Below, one piece after another: positions 14,401 through 27,100 of a stretch of 64,000 nucleotides of DNA. Numbering within the stretch: position 1 is the first letter of the stretch; every line of letters starts with the position of its first letter. The notes beneath the pieces were generated by a model. It was not told the origin of the DNA and did not search any database. It worked only from the letters and a program-made list of their open reading frames with translations. The translations under genes were made by a program, and so were the position numbers. Source of the stretch: Glossina fuscipes (lineage: Eukaryota > Arthropoda > Insecta > Diptera > Glossinidae); NCBI RefSeq assembly GCF_014805625.2, contig NW_023998414.1, forward strand, positions 32,593,798 through 32,657,797, given 5' to 3'.

Positions 14401-16592
14401 GGTTGGAAAAATAAATTTACGTATTCCAAATTCGGTGCAGTTGCATTTTATGTCAAACTACAAACATAGACAGACTAATTCTCATTGTGAAGTATTGAAA
14501 AGTATCACACGTGCACGCACTTCATTTGCATATAATTCCTGTTTATTGATCATTCTCTCTCTTAGTTTCTGCTCTTCCTCCTTCCTCTTCTTTTCATCTT
14601 TGTTAGATAGATTCGCTTTTTTTTTTCGATTTTAGTTGCTTTGTACAGGTGTCCATTTGCCATTTGCCCACAATTTGGAAAGAAAATTCCGATGATAAAT
14701 CCGATGATGAAAAATCTCGCTGGCGGACATGTTTTAATGCAAGAGCAATCGTTGCATTGAAATTAAATGAGATCGAATTTCATATTTGCAAATATCACCG
14801 CGTTGTCCTGCAAAGTATTTAGTGGTCGGCCTTGGTCAAGTATAGCCTTTTAACTTTTAATAAGTGTTGGTCTTTCTAATACGAGAAATCTCTTTTTAAA
14901 TGTTCTCTTCCCTCTTAAAAGACTCTTCTGTTAACTCAATTTCATTTGCTGAAAACAATTATGACAAGTGCGGGAGGAGATTTATTTCTATTGATTACTT
15001 TGCAAAGAAAAAAGAAAAAAGAAAGATTAGCTACGAATGCTACGCAAATTTGGCTTTAATCAAATTAGTGTGCTGGGAAAACTGAAGGGCGAACTTACCG
15101 AATATTTATTTATTCCATTGATCAGATCATACCATCCATCCATCATACCATCTGGGAGTCTCCGTATTCTCATGTCCAAGAAAACCTTTGCCTGAGCAAC
15201 TTTCTACATCCAGTAATGAAGTTCTGACCATAAATGAGTATTAACTCATCAACTTGAATTCTTCCTCCAACAATAATATATATATATATATCTTATAATT
15301 TTCTAATATTAACCGAAAAAAAATTTTACTATGCCATCATTTTTTTCTTCTTTTCTAATTTGATTAAAGGAATTATTTTAGGGAGATTATGTGCACAGAA
15401 GTTTCCATTCCATTAAAGCATCTCCTGTAGTACGCTTGATGCCTTTAATGGTTTCATAATCAAATCAGTTTGGTTTTTTTTTTTTTTATTTCGAATTTAC
15501 AAGACAAACATTTTATATAAGCGTTCAATAAAGTTCAAGAGTAAAATAAATTTATTTTAAGACAAAAGAACCTCTTCGCTAACATTTCTTATTAAATAAT
15601 CTACTTTTCTTGCCCCTTTGTCCTTCCTAACAAACTGACTTGTTGAAACACCCAAGTTGCAGTCGTATCGTATCGTAATTGCAAATGTGTGAATAGCTTG
15701 ACTTAAACAAGGAAATAACATTTTAAGTTTAGCTTGTCCAGGAGGAAGTAATGGCAGGGCACAGATGTATGTACAACTGTTTCTGCACGTATATGTGCGT
15801 GTATTTGTTGTTCAATTGGTAAAAACTAATTATATACAAAGCAGGTTATATAGACATATGTCTATTGTTAGATTGTTCGATGCTTCACGTATGCGATTTT
15901 TGGGTAAAAAGTTGTCGGTTTATCACTTCCGCAAACTATCGTCGTGGACAAGGCATTTATAAGTTATTTCAATTGTCTTTACAATTACAATCGAAATCGA
16001 AGAAAATATCGAATTCCTACGTTTATCCTTCGTTTCGATTCATAGCTAAAAGGGATGCTCCCTTTTCCCTTCTTTTTCTGATTAATTTGAGATTGTGATC
16101 GGCAAAAGCAGAAGCTTAAACAAAGCGAACTAGAAATAAAAATTGTAGCATAGAAATCCTTATACTATAAAAGTTATGATTAATCTAAAATTGGTGCTAA
16201 CCGGAAAGCGAAGAAAATTTGGGCGAAGCAAAAATAACTTTGTTTGCAAATGATGCGGGCAAAAGTGTATCTCTACTAAAAAGAAGAAGATAGAGATTTA
16301 CTAAAAAACCCTATGAAGCATGGCGAATGAAATATAGATTTGATCCAACGTTTAGGGCTTAACACAATCGATATTAGTGGTCGCGAAAGTCGCGATGGCT
16401 TATTGTCACTAAAGCATTCCTACTCACCCGGCATAGAGGTCATGCTCACCTGTATCCTTATAAATTGCTATAAACAATTGCTATTTTTCGTCCCCTTACC
16501 GACGATATATTTAACGCGTATTACCCTAGAGCTATGGAAACGTAATCTCCTTTGTCCCCTTTTTAAGGTATGGTTGTAGAAATGATATTAAA
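8471..16592. other. Long AT-rich stretch, no gene seen
   Basis: Contains the dispersed repeat at 10450, a CTGT-rich patch at about 12340-12380, T-runs near 13518-13538 and 13655, and no reading frame I can support. Frames at 13355-13750 arise from poly(T). Confidence 0.6.
10450..10590 (+). repeat. Dispersed non-coding repeat, right-half copy
   Basis: Matches the right half of the copy at 42600-42922: TTGATCGATGTAATAAAAGG, GTGTCTATC, CATCCGTAAAAACTTAATAT and GTGGTTGCAGGGTATAAAAT, in the same order and spacing, with scattered substitutions. Confidence 0.65.
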
Positions 16593-17385
16593 AAACTATA
16601 AAGTCATAGCCAGGCTTAGTGCTTTTTGAGCAATTGATGACAGAATCTTTATTATGGTCAGTATAGTGCCATTATTTCGCCATGTGAGCATGGGTTTATT
16701 TCGAATAGATTCACAGTAAGTAATTTATTGGTGCTTTCATCCTATATTTTCAAAGGGCTAGCAAACTGGTTTAGCAAACTGACGTTATTTATACTGATGC
16801 CAGTAAGGCTTCTCATAGCGTAATCCATAACTTACTTACTAAACTATCTTTCCGGATATCTTGATTAAGTGGTCTTTCTCTTATCTGAAAGACCGTCTAC
16901 AGCGTGGTCACGCGCTTTACTATTGCTTTATCTAGAGATATAACCGCTTGGCCTGGAGAAAACACATAATCTAGTATTTTGATGTATGCTGACGATGCGA
17001 ATCTGTATCTTTGCTTTAATGCAGGAACAATTCATCTTAAGCTTTAGTGTATTGAACTAAAGTGGACCTCATGATCTCTTCATCAAGAGGTTCGTGTATA
17101 AGAATCACATATAACTTATATGGACAGACAACGAAAGATGTTCCATATTTTACATATTTGGATATTATTTTTAATCACGCAACTCACTTACGTCTTCATA
17201 TTCGTTCAATTGTCACTCTAGCCAGATGTAGCCCGAAATTTATCAAAAGGTAGTTTCGTGAGTTTTTAATGACACTCATATTACAAAGCGTCTGTTCATT
17301 GCCTTAGTTAGGCCAATTCTCATTACGAAGGTGATATTAATTTCATAGAGTTTCATATTTGCCTTACGAGGACTGGACTGTAGAT
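16593..17385 (+). pseudogene. Non-LTR retrotransposon reverse transcriptase, decayed (jockey-like)
   Basis: The reverse-transcriptase domain of a non-LTR element, recognisable in pieces across frames: YTDASKA (from about 16790; the first catalytic Asp region, normally DxSKAFD), HNLLTKLSFRI, then SYLKDR in another frame, YADDANLYLCFNAG (16985-17026, the catalytic F/YADD box), YFTYLDIIFNHATHLRLHIRSIV with SPKFIKR (thumb region), then HITKRLFIALVRPIL and finally FIFALRGLDC (17352-17381). The order matches jockey-clade ORF2. Many stops and at least three frameshifts show it is dead. No 5' endonuclease domain or poly(A) end was identified. Upstream sequence from about 16200 may belong to the same element but gives no clear match. 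Confidence 0.85.
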
Positions 17386-18876
17386 AGTATTAATAAAGCA
17401 AACACAAAAACAAATAAAAACGAGTGACAACAAATTTCAAAGGACATTTCTTGTGAAAGTAAAGGCGATTGGTTCGTTGGATCGTTTATGAAAATTACTT
17501 TAATCTATGCATTTTCGAATTTTTTTTCTATTTTTAGAAAATTTTTTGAAATAAGTAAATAAGATATGATATATGAGTTTGTCGTAAATGGGGATCGAGA
17601 TGTAAGCATTAAGGATCGTCTAAGATGTATTTCAAATCAAATGTAACTCTCGTCTTATTTCTTCGATATTAAATTCTTCTTCTATTTATCTTTCCTATAG
17701 AAAAAATGGAATTTTATTAATGACTTGAATAACACGTAAGGGTAAAATGTTTTGGTCCTTTTTAATGTTAGCTGACAATTCGATATGAAGGAATTTTTAA
17801 AAGATTTAACACAGATTCTGCAAAATTCTGCCATCACTTGGAAGGCATTTTAAATTTCATTTCTCTTAAAATGTTGAAAACTTTCAATATTACTCGTACT
17901 TCTTGTTCAATGCATGTATGTATATGTGTGTGTATGTATGTATATATAGCAGTGCGATTGTGTTAATGTGTTGTGTGCGTGAGCGTATGTGTTCACATAA
18001 TCACGTTTTAAGAAGTAAGAAATTTTAGAAAGTTTTGCGACATTTCAATTTCTTCAGTACGTGTTCAAAAATTCCAAATTTCATCTGTACAACTAAAAAT
18101 GTAGACATTGTCTGCAAAATTGTAAAATATTTCAACTTTTTCAAACATATTATGTAATAAGATTCGTTTTCTTTTGTTAGTTTAAGTTCATTTTAAATTA
18201 TATATGGCAGCGCATGAGTATATTTGATTGCTTGCACAATGAAATTTTTAAAATATAATTAAAATATTCTGCAGGAGCACGAGTGAGTTACGTTACGTTT
18301 AAACGAATCAGATCTCCAAAGGCAAAATATTTTAAAATCCTATAAATAAATTTTTATAAATATATAAATGTGTATTGTTGTGCGTTAGCATGGAAAGATT
18401 TAAATGGTAAGGTACGGGATTAGCGTTTCTCTCGGTTCTCCTCAATGGCAACGTTTTGCCTGTTGATTGATTATTGGTTTGTTCAAACTCATTGAATTTA
18501 TAGAAATTATTAGATGGGCTTTTCAAAAATTTTATGATGTGTTCCATCGAATGAGAAATTTTAAGCGTGACTGCTACGATATGGTTCTTCATTTTTCATT
18601 CAATATATTCGGAGAAATCTATTAAATATTATGTCTTGCACAGCTTGCTAAGACTCTATTGTACATTAAAAACGAATATTATTTCAGTGTTCATTGTTCA
18701 TGAATGTTGAAAAGTAGATATGAAATGCTACTTCATTTTATAAGTTCACTTTTACTTTCACCGCATTTCGATCGATAAGCTTTTGCTATTTCTTCAGTGA
18801 AAGTATCATGCCTCCACTGTTCAACTTCTTGAATATCTTGGCGAGAGACTATGTGAAGTAATTTGCAGAGATACAT

Positions 18877-18882
<6 letters not shown>

Positions 18883-18929
<47 letters not shown>

Positions 18930-18939
18930 NNNNNNNNNN

Positions 18940-18990
<51 letters not shown>

Positions 18991-19010
18991 AAGAGAGAGA
19001 AAAAGAGAGT
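18883..19010. repeat. (GA)n repeat with assembly gap
   Basis: GA repeats on both sides of ten N (18930-18939), becoming imperfect after 18986. The N run has the round length of a placeholder, so the true repeat length is unknown. Reading frames through it are artefacts. Confidence 0.97.
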
Positions 19011-19855
19011 ATTTCCTTAAGCGTTCTAAAAACCAGCCCTTTGACAATACCTGATCAACTTATTTACTACACTCATAAATATGCTTAACAGGTGCTTACT
19101 GTATATTTTAAAAACTTTTCCACATAAAAATATATCAACGGATAACCTCATCTGAACGGCCGTTAAATGGATACGAAGCTGAGAGCGATTGGAAAATCTT
19201 CAACAGTTTTTGTCAAGAAATGGTTGGGTTTTGACGAATTGGTTGCTTGTCAATTTCGCTGTTGATATATATATATATACATTTTTTATATATATATTTT
19301 CAAACCATTTCCTATACAATTTCGCTGCACGTAAAGTGCGATTTTCTTTCATTCAGATCGAACAAGAGAGACACTTTCCCGCATAAAATTAGAGAGGCGG
19401 AAGAATTTTAATAGACAATAATATGCTAACCTATAATACGCCTTTTCAAATTGATAGAGAGCTTAGCAATATTCCACTTGTTCCATCGAACTCAATCTTT
19501 AGAACCAGATCCCTTAGCGAAAGATTGGGCGGAGCTGCGATAAATTGCTTTAATTTATTACTATTTCAGGTGTATTAACTATGGGCATATCATGCTGAGA
19601 TTCAAATTTGGTCAGTTACCCTACTTGCGCCTTCATATGCTAGTACCTCGCGCAAGAACGGTTTCGGTGACGCTATCTTTTATAATATTTTTTTTTTTAA
19701 TTTTTTTCAATTTTGATGCTTACAGACAGGTAAACCTACATAGCCTCTTCGAGTATTACTAATCCGTTAGTTTTTCTTGCATCCAAAAAAGGAAAGAAAC
19801 GCTTTTAAGATTTTTTAGTCCTTCATAGTAGGACTTACCCGACTAAAATGGTTTA

Positions 19856-19895
<40 letters not shown>

Positions 19896-21105
19896 TAAAA
19901 GTTTAGGGTGCATATTAAAAATCTTTAAGCTCCATTCAAATGTTTCGAAAGTGTTCTTCCCAACTTAACAAAATTTGAGGATCAGTTCTTCTACTGAATG
20001 GAATCAAATTTGATGCAATTTTTTTCTTGGTATACGCAAATGAAAAGAAAAGTCGCCACATGGCAGAGTGGTAAAGTTGTTTATTTTATAACTTGTAGTG
20101 TATGTGCAGCTGTAATGCAAGTACATTCCAGATATGCTATGAAGTGTGGAAAACTTTCAACATTGCGTAACATTGTGAGTTAAACTTGTTGAGGTCGGTT
20201 TACCTATCTTCACATTCGTCATCGCAGTTAATGTAAATTCGAAGGTTAAGGATTTGAAGGATGAGTTGCTTGCAGGCAAATTTCTCTGTGCTACTGATTA
20301 AATTAAATCATTGCCTATGCATGTACGATGCAATTTGTTCAATAATTGGAAATTTCGCATAAATAATTCTTTGTATTATCTCTAAAGTTGACCTTAAACA
20401 GGATTAAATAGAAAATTAGGTCAACGTTTCCGTTGCCTGCTGTCAATGTTAATTATTGCAATCAATGTGCATTTTATGTCATCGCTTTCAAAAATCAACT
20501 CTAAATATATTTTAGTAAGGAAAAAAGTTAAAATTTTTAAATATAGTTAGATATCGATAATAAAAGATTTTGGATTTGTCACTGTTGCACAATCAATTGC
20601 CCAAATGAAAGTCATCGCTGTTGTAATGACTACTCTAATGTAAATGAAATTTTTACTAATTTCTATACCATATTTTGCGATAAGGAATTTAAAACTTATT
20701 TTTAAGTGATAGTCTTATTACATGCTTCGCTTGGAATTCATATGTGCCAAATTAAGCTCAAAGGATTTGGAACACCTGTCATTATTTATTATTCTACATA
20801 AAATCTGATTATACATTTTTTATTTCTTTAGAGATTATTTTGCACATAATGCTCTACGATAGATAGAATCTGTTTTCATGAGTTATCTGCACATTTGCGA
20901 AGCGGGATACTAAACTTAAATAAATTTTATATAATGAAAATGTGTTTTTTTTTTTTGTTTTTTTCGTTTTTTTATATATGTACTATGTTAGTAACAGTTT
21001 GGTATATGTATTTCAAAAGACTGTTTTATATATAAGTACATTTTTTTTCATATATTAACAAAAGTTTTACACATTTTTTTTTTTTTTTTTTTAGACAAAA
21101 TATAA

Positions 21106-21155
<50 letters not shown>

Positions 21156-21170
21156 CTTCTCTTACTCTCT
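21106..21170. repeat. (CT)n microsatellite
   Basis: CT dinucleotide repeat with a few interruptions, directly after a poly(T) run. Confidence 0.95.
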
Positions 21171-22217
21171 GTATTTGTTTTCTTCATATTTTTCAACAAA
21201 AAAATTGTTGCTTAGATTGTGAAGAAGCTAAATATCAAAGTTTTATTATTCAACAAACTATACATACTCCTCCCCCCGTTAATAGCTGAGATCAAATATT
21301 TCGTTTCGTGAATAATAACATCCTTTCCTCCTGTTCCACTATAAGTCGCTCGACTCTTTCGCCGATTGACAGTATCACTTGGTAAAGTCATCCGTCAGTT
21401 CCATCAAAGTTTGTCGGCCAGCACGATACGATAGCAAGCCTCATAAACTATTACAGGCAAAGTTTGGCCATTGCAAAGAAAACGCCCCGATGCCGTATTC
21501 TTTATACACTACCTACTACAAAGCAAATTATTTTGGCTGGAATTGCACTACGCGCAGGCATTTTTTGGTTATAGGTGGAGTTATTAAATCAAAAGTCGAC
21601 TTCATTGCTGATAATAATTTCATTATAAAAATCATTATTTTCTAGTGAGAATGGCGCGTAATTGCTCGGTTAATCGTCCGTACAGTATCTTTTCCATTCC
21701 CCGAACTTTTGTGTCTTAAAAACTCAACAGTGTTATGAAATGTATAGAGCGATATATATATTATACTTTGTGGAATTACTTTGATCATTTATCGATAATG
21801 TTATAATATTGGTTCGCCAGGGATGAAATTTGAAGATGATAGATTAAATGCTTACGACATAACAATGCACGTAATCTCTTATCTACAAATTGCATTCTTG
21901 ACGATCTTAGTCTATTCTTGCTGACTAGTTCACACCTACATATTATTCTTTCTCCTTTTTTTTTTTGTCATCTCTTACCAATGCATCTTGTAGTACGGTA
22001 GAGAAGATACAAGTTAAGTTGAAGAAAATGAACTGAAGAATAAGCATTCATTTTACTTCGAGATTAAAACTTAACATAGACGATTACTTAGCATCCGTGC
22101 ATTTACCGAATATGAAAATTGGGCAACTTTTCAGACATTTTTCATACCCGTACTGTTGCATTAATGATAACTTGAGATGAAAAAAAAATAAATAAATAAA
22201 AAGAATGTGTCACGACA

Positions 22218-22690
22218 TGACTCCGAAAAACAATAAGAAAATGTTGGATCCTGATATGAAAAGACCGCGTGCAGTCAAATTATTTTAAAATTTATCGAGA
22301 ACTTGGCTAACCTTTGATTGGCATTTCAATCAAAAGTCGGCAAGAAGTTCGTATTTTCGATTCTCGACTAAAAGATATAGATTCGTTAAGTAAGTCGATA
22401 ACGAATTCTATGTTTGGCCTCATGAGAATCGCATTGCATTTACCGTCTACGGAGACCGCTAAAGAAATATGATAGCAATGACTTTTTGTGGCAAAAATTT
22501 AGATAATTTCGACTTGGATGACATATGCCTTTAACAAAATAATGCAACGGGCCATATATTTCGTGACCAAATCAATTTATTGGGTTCAACGATCGTGTCT
22601 CGATCGTAATTTCGAAAAGTGCTTTACCACAAAGACGTTCACGTTGATATCATTCCTAAGTAGAAGATGTATTAAAAGGTAAAAGAAAAT
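22218..22690 (+). pseudogene. Second decayed mariner/Tc1-superfamily transposase
   Basis: One frame from about 22423 to 22662, broken by four stops before its end, reads FTVYGDR, then RNMIAMTFCGKNLDNFDLDD, then QNNATGHIFRDQINLL, then GSTIVSRS. This follows the NGxRYRxMIxxFxxPxLDxxDLDDMWFQQDGATCHTxxxxxxLL block of the same transposase group as the relic at 2091-2565. The catalytic QDGAT has become QNNAT, so the active-site Asp is lost. The upstream part (from ATG 22218) has PRAVKLF-like residues that may be the N-terminal domain but align poorly. It is an old, dead copy; ends are approximate and no inverted repeats were recognised. Confidence 0.72.
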
Positions 22691-22870
22691 ATTTATATAC
22701 ATATAAATAAATATAATTACTTATATAAGCAATACTATAAATGTTATTATATATTATGTAAATTCTAGCAATCAATTTTATTCATAAGCTACATATGATG
22801 TGTACACACTATTGTTAATTGTTTGGCAAAGTATTCTGAGTTCCCATTGCTGTTTGCGTTCTTACTACTG

Positions 22871-22873
<3 letters not shown>

Positions 22874-22905
<32 letters not shown>
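22874..22905. repeat. (AT)n microsatellite
   Basis: Sixteen perfect AT units. Confidence 0.95.
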
Positions 22906-22907
<2 letters not shown>

Positions 22908-23099
22908 ACAACAACTTGTGAATAAAATTGAATGCTATAATTTAATATCGCTTTTCAGGTAAGCATTATTTAGTGAAATAATTGCATGACTATCGTTAAT
23001 TAAGCTCAGAATCTAGAAACTTGTAAGTACTTAGGCACAATCATATTTATTGATGTGATGTGTAATACGATCATATCTCAACGGCGTCAAGGTACTCTG

Positions 23100-23486
23100 C
23101 TAATTTGTGGCGTAATCTAATAGCACTGATGAAATTAAGGGAGCGAACAGATCAAACAAGTAGTAATAGTCGCTATTTAATTTACATTTTAAAACACGAA
23201 ATGGATTATAAAAATGATAGTTGGTACGAGATTTTGACAATTCTATTGGCAAATAATGTTTGGATATCGTAGAAAGGAAAGTGAAAGATATATATTCAAA
23301 CATATATTCCCGTCTTACCAATTTGACCATAAACAAAAGGGATAATATTTCCCTTTGACATCTTACAAGAGATATAATCGTAAATCGATCAGCTTTAATT
23401 TGTGTGCCCATATAGTCGAAGGGAGTAAACACAATCCCATCCCAACCTAAGCCACGCAATGCAAAAATTAAAAACTTTGCCTTCAA
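23100..23486 (-). pseudogene. Non-LTR reverse transcriptase C-terminus, open frame
   Basis: A minus-strand frame of 128 codons ending in a natural stop. It reads KFLIFALRGLGWDGIVF, then a degenerate PPYExRL block (FTPFDYMGTQIKADRFTI), LVRCQREILSLLFMVKLVR, then KHYLPIELSKSRTNYHF, NPFRVLKCKLNSDYYYLFDL. These are the final blocks of jockey-like ORF2 (FLxFALR, KLxxGDI, RxxRxxxPFxxxxxRTNY, NPFRVxCxxxNxxY). It is a 5'-truncated copy, the usual outcome of target-primed reverse transcription, and is well preserved compared with the + strand copies. Confidence 0.82.
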
Positions 23487-23723
23487 CTCATTCGAAGAGG
23501 TCGCTATAACGCAGTGATCAAGCAGTGATCAAGCAATAATTGAGTACTCAAACGTTTAGTAACATATGGTTCGACCATATCTTGATGAAATCCAGAACAG
23601 ATTAAGTCTTGCCCACAGTAGCATCAATGTAAAAGTTAAACTTAAGTTTAAAAAATTTTAGCTTTGATACTTTTTTTTTAGCAACTTTTAATATTATTAT
23701 TACTATCATAATTTTAGACTAAT

Positions 23724-23780
23724 GAAATAAATTCTTAGACTAAAAAAAGACATTGAGCGCTAGCAACTAAGGCTATTATC
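23724..23780 (-). repeat. SINE body fragment matching 47303-47370
   Basis: GAAATAAATTCTTAGACTAA and CAACTAAGGCTATTA match GAAATAAATTCTAAGACTAA and CATCTAAGGCTATTA in the SINE copy at 47303, in the same order and orientation. No tRNA-like head is seen beside it, so this is a truncated copy. Confidence 0.5.
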
Positions 23781-23830
23781 GGCTCTAATTTAAATCAATG
23801 GACATTCGATAATGAGCTTAGTAGTATTAA

Positions 23831-24105
23831 AAAAGTAATATATTGAATTGATATTCTGTTCTGAAGCTGATTGTAGAATGTCCAAAGGGTTAATCATTCC
23901 AAATGCAATACCTCTAGCCAAGCAAAAGTTAATGCAATCGCAGAGAATTTGCTTTATGGTGAGAGTTTGTCCACAACTGCAGATTTGGGGAGGAAGACTT
24001 CTTCAAGATCCATTGATGAGTTGCAATTGTATGACCAAGGCGAATTCTCGAAAATGGTTGGTACTTGGTTTTCTCAACATTTGTTGATATGTTGTCCGCT
24101 CTTAT
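23831..24105 (-). pseudogene. RNase H-end fragment of a non-LTR retrotransposon
   Basis: The minus strand reads FSRIRLGHTIATHQWILKK, matching the LSRLRIGHTxxTHxxLL block at the end of the ORF2 RNase H/zinc-knuckle tail. After one frameshift it reads GQTLTIKQILCDC and INFCLARGIAFGMINPLDIL, matching CGxxLTVKHILxECxxF near the C-terminus. This tail type is found in elements with RNase H (I, R1 and LOA-like clades) and differs from the jockey-type end at 23100-23486, so two separate elements lie here on the same strand. Confidence 0.75.
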
Positions 24106-24120
24106 TTGATATTTTTGCAA

Positions 24121-27100
24121 AATTGATTATGCGAGCATTTGCGTTGAGTTTGACGTTTGAACACGTTATCGCGCAACTAACCATAATTAGCCATAATTTC
24201 TGGATTAATTCATTCTGAAAATGAATTCTCGTATGTATGGATGGCTTCAATGTATGTATATATGAATTATGTGCGAAATGGATTCAGAATATTACTGTGA
24301 TCAATATTTACTTTACGAAAGCGTAAACCTTTAATATTTGACGACAAGATGTACCAGAAAACAAAATCATTTTGTTTGCCCTTAGACGAAAGTAGACAGT
24401 TTTCCTTTCTTCTTCTGCAATAGCAAACACAATCGAATGATTCAAAGAACGAAATAATAATGGTCCGTTTTCATTTTCATTACTTACTTATCGCTCTCGC
24501 AAACATATTCATATCGCATTTATTAGCAAAAAAAAAAAAAAAAAAAAAACAAAAAAAAAAAAAATTGGTCAAATCGTTCCATGTTCCATATAAGTACACA
24601 TATTTCGAGTATATAAGTACACTCGCAGAATATATGTATACGACCCTACATACACACACACACATATATATATATATATTATACAAATTTTCCAATCAAT
24701 TTTATTGAAAAAGAATGTCTACAATTCTTATGGAAATAAATTTCAAACATTTGTAGAACGTCTTTACTGAACGGTATTTGCACAATTGCTTTCAATAAAT
24801 ATCGAAAATGCATATAAATTGCTTATGTATATGTATTTGTTTAAATACATTTTGAATGCATTCGTTTGCTATATAAGAGCAAGATTGCTCTGCATATATG
24901 CGTTAAACTGAAATTCACAAATATTTTGGCAAACGAAAATATCTATTATTATTTAAAATTATCCATACACAAAAACATACACACACATACATAAAAAAAA
25001 TATTATATTACACTTTTACATACATAAGCGTATATCTACATATTTAAAGATGAAAAGTGCGTAAGCCAAATAACATTTAATATCTATCTGCCATGGTCGA
25101 TAGAGTTTCATGGCAAGCAAGTTTGTTCTGTCGAGCTTTCTCTTTAACTGCAGCTGAGATTCTTCTGCCAACATATTATATTAGTAACAAGCATAAGTAA
25201 TAAATAAAAAAAATATTAAAAAAAAAAGAAGACAACGCATCAGAATTAATATTCAACTTGTTTGCATCCATCCATACACAATTCTCTTTGCCTGTTTGTC
25301 TATCTATTTGTCTGTCTGTCTGTCTGTCTCACGTTGACAATTTCTTATTGCTCTGTATGAACATATTCAGTGTCTCTATTTAATATGACATTTAATTCAA
25401 CCGCAGAAACAAAAATTATAAAAAAAAGATTTTCTTAAATAATTTATAATTTATAACTTAACGTTTTTCACATTTTTTTATAATAAACGAAACAATAGCA
25501 AATTGCTTCAGTAGAATATATCAAGGTAATGTTGTTGAAGATATCTATCTCATGAATCAATAGTAATATAATGTCACTAGAAGAGAGTCAAACGTAGTCT
25601 TTTAAGTAATATTTGCATTTTATTTATCATATTTGCATTTATTTTATTAGCATCAAACATCAAATTGGAATTTGTCAACATTTCATGATATTGCGAGGTT
25701 ACTTTTGTAACTTTCTAACCAATAAATTTTTTTAAACATATCTCATAGCGACACTAACTAAATAGCGAATGCATTTTTCGTTTAAAATCGGCCACTGGAT
25801 TAGAAAACATAAAAAAAGTGCAGAAAATTATTTTGAAAGACCGTAAAGTGATGTCAGAAGGCAGCGAATTTACTATTTTGCCTGAACATATGACCAAAAG
25901 AAAGCTCTGTTCGATGTGGATACCGCTTTTGCTCACTTTCGACTAAAAGCAACAATATGTTGCTGACAACATGATGTTGTTCGGAGCTAACAACGGAAGC
26001 AACATGGATGCATCATTACATTCCAGAGTCAAATCGGCAGCTAGCCGAGTGAAAAATATAAGCCGGCATAAGCCGTTCAAAGCGACTAAAAACTCAAAAA
26101 TAACCTGCTAAGGATATGTCGTCCGCATTTTAGGATATTCACACCGGTATAATATTCATCGGCTATTTTGGAGCGAGTTAAACGATCAATAGCGAATGTT
26201 ACGTAGCATTATTAGTGCGTTTGAATAGCGAAATTGTGAAAAACAAAATTGTCTTGATCGAACTACGAACTAATTGAATTAATTGTTTAGATCCTGTCAC
26301 TCGAATAACACAATCCCTTCCTTGACGTTGTTTTATCTCATGTTCTTCCGTCACATCCTCGGCGTATATATAATTTATCATAGTGTTCGCAATCCTAATT
26401 GCACACCCCTTTTATTTTTCTATAAAATTGCCCTTAGCTCTTAGATGGAAGTTTTATATTTTTTTTAAATAATTAAATAAACATAAAAAAATATATAAAA
26501 ATATATATATATATATATATATAGGATTATTTCCTAAAACCTTGACGTTATTATTCGAAAAATACTGTCTAAACTCGTCAACTCAATTATTTTTTTGATA
26601 TCAGTTGAAGACCACACATGTGGACATATGGATTTTTATAACACTTTTTACCGCAACAAAGCCTTAAACGTTCACCAGCAACTATACGCATGCAAATGGA
26701 TTTCCAATGTAATGTAAATGCATTCCATGGCATACGTTAAAATTTCTAAATGAATAAATTTTGCTAACATTACTGCCTACTATTACGCGTAGTATAAAGC
26801 GGCTGTGCGTCGGCATTTCTCTTGATACTTGATCGAGGCGATCAGGTGTTGTTGTGTGTGTTGTTGCTGTTGTCATAACAAAACCAAGAAACCGTGTATT
26901 GGCAATTTCTCTATGTGATTTATTTGAATTTTTGTCGTGGCCAATCCGTTCCGATTGTTAAATTCATTTTACATATGCATATTCAAAATTCGAAATAAAA
27001 ATGTCCTACATGTCGTATCATGTATGTTTAGTTTGTCAAATGTAAAAAAAAAAACACGTACCGTAATACGTTCTAAACTCCACTTAGTTAGTTATTCAGT

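Larger units (their letters stand above)
17386..22217. other. AT-rich stretch, no gene seen
   Basis: Holds the GA repeat with gap, a 35-base T-run at 19860-19894 and the CT repeat. No gene or further element recognised. Confidence 0.6.

Noticed and set aside
18733..19054. Frames rich in Leu-Ser or Glu-Arg
   Set aside because: They are translations of the GA/CT repeat and pass through unknown bases.
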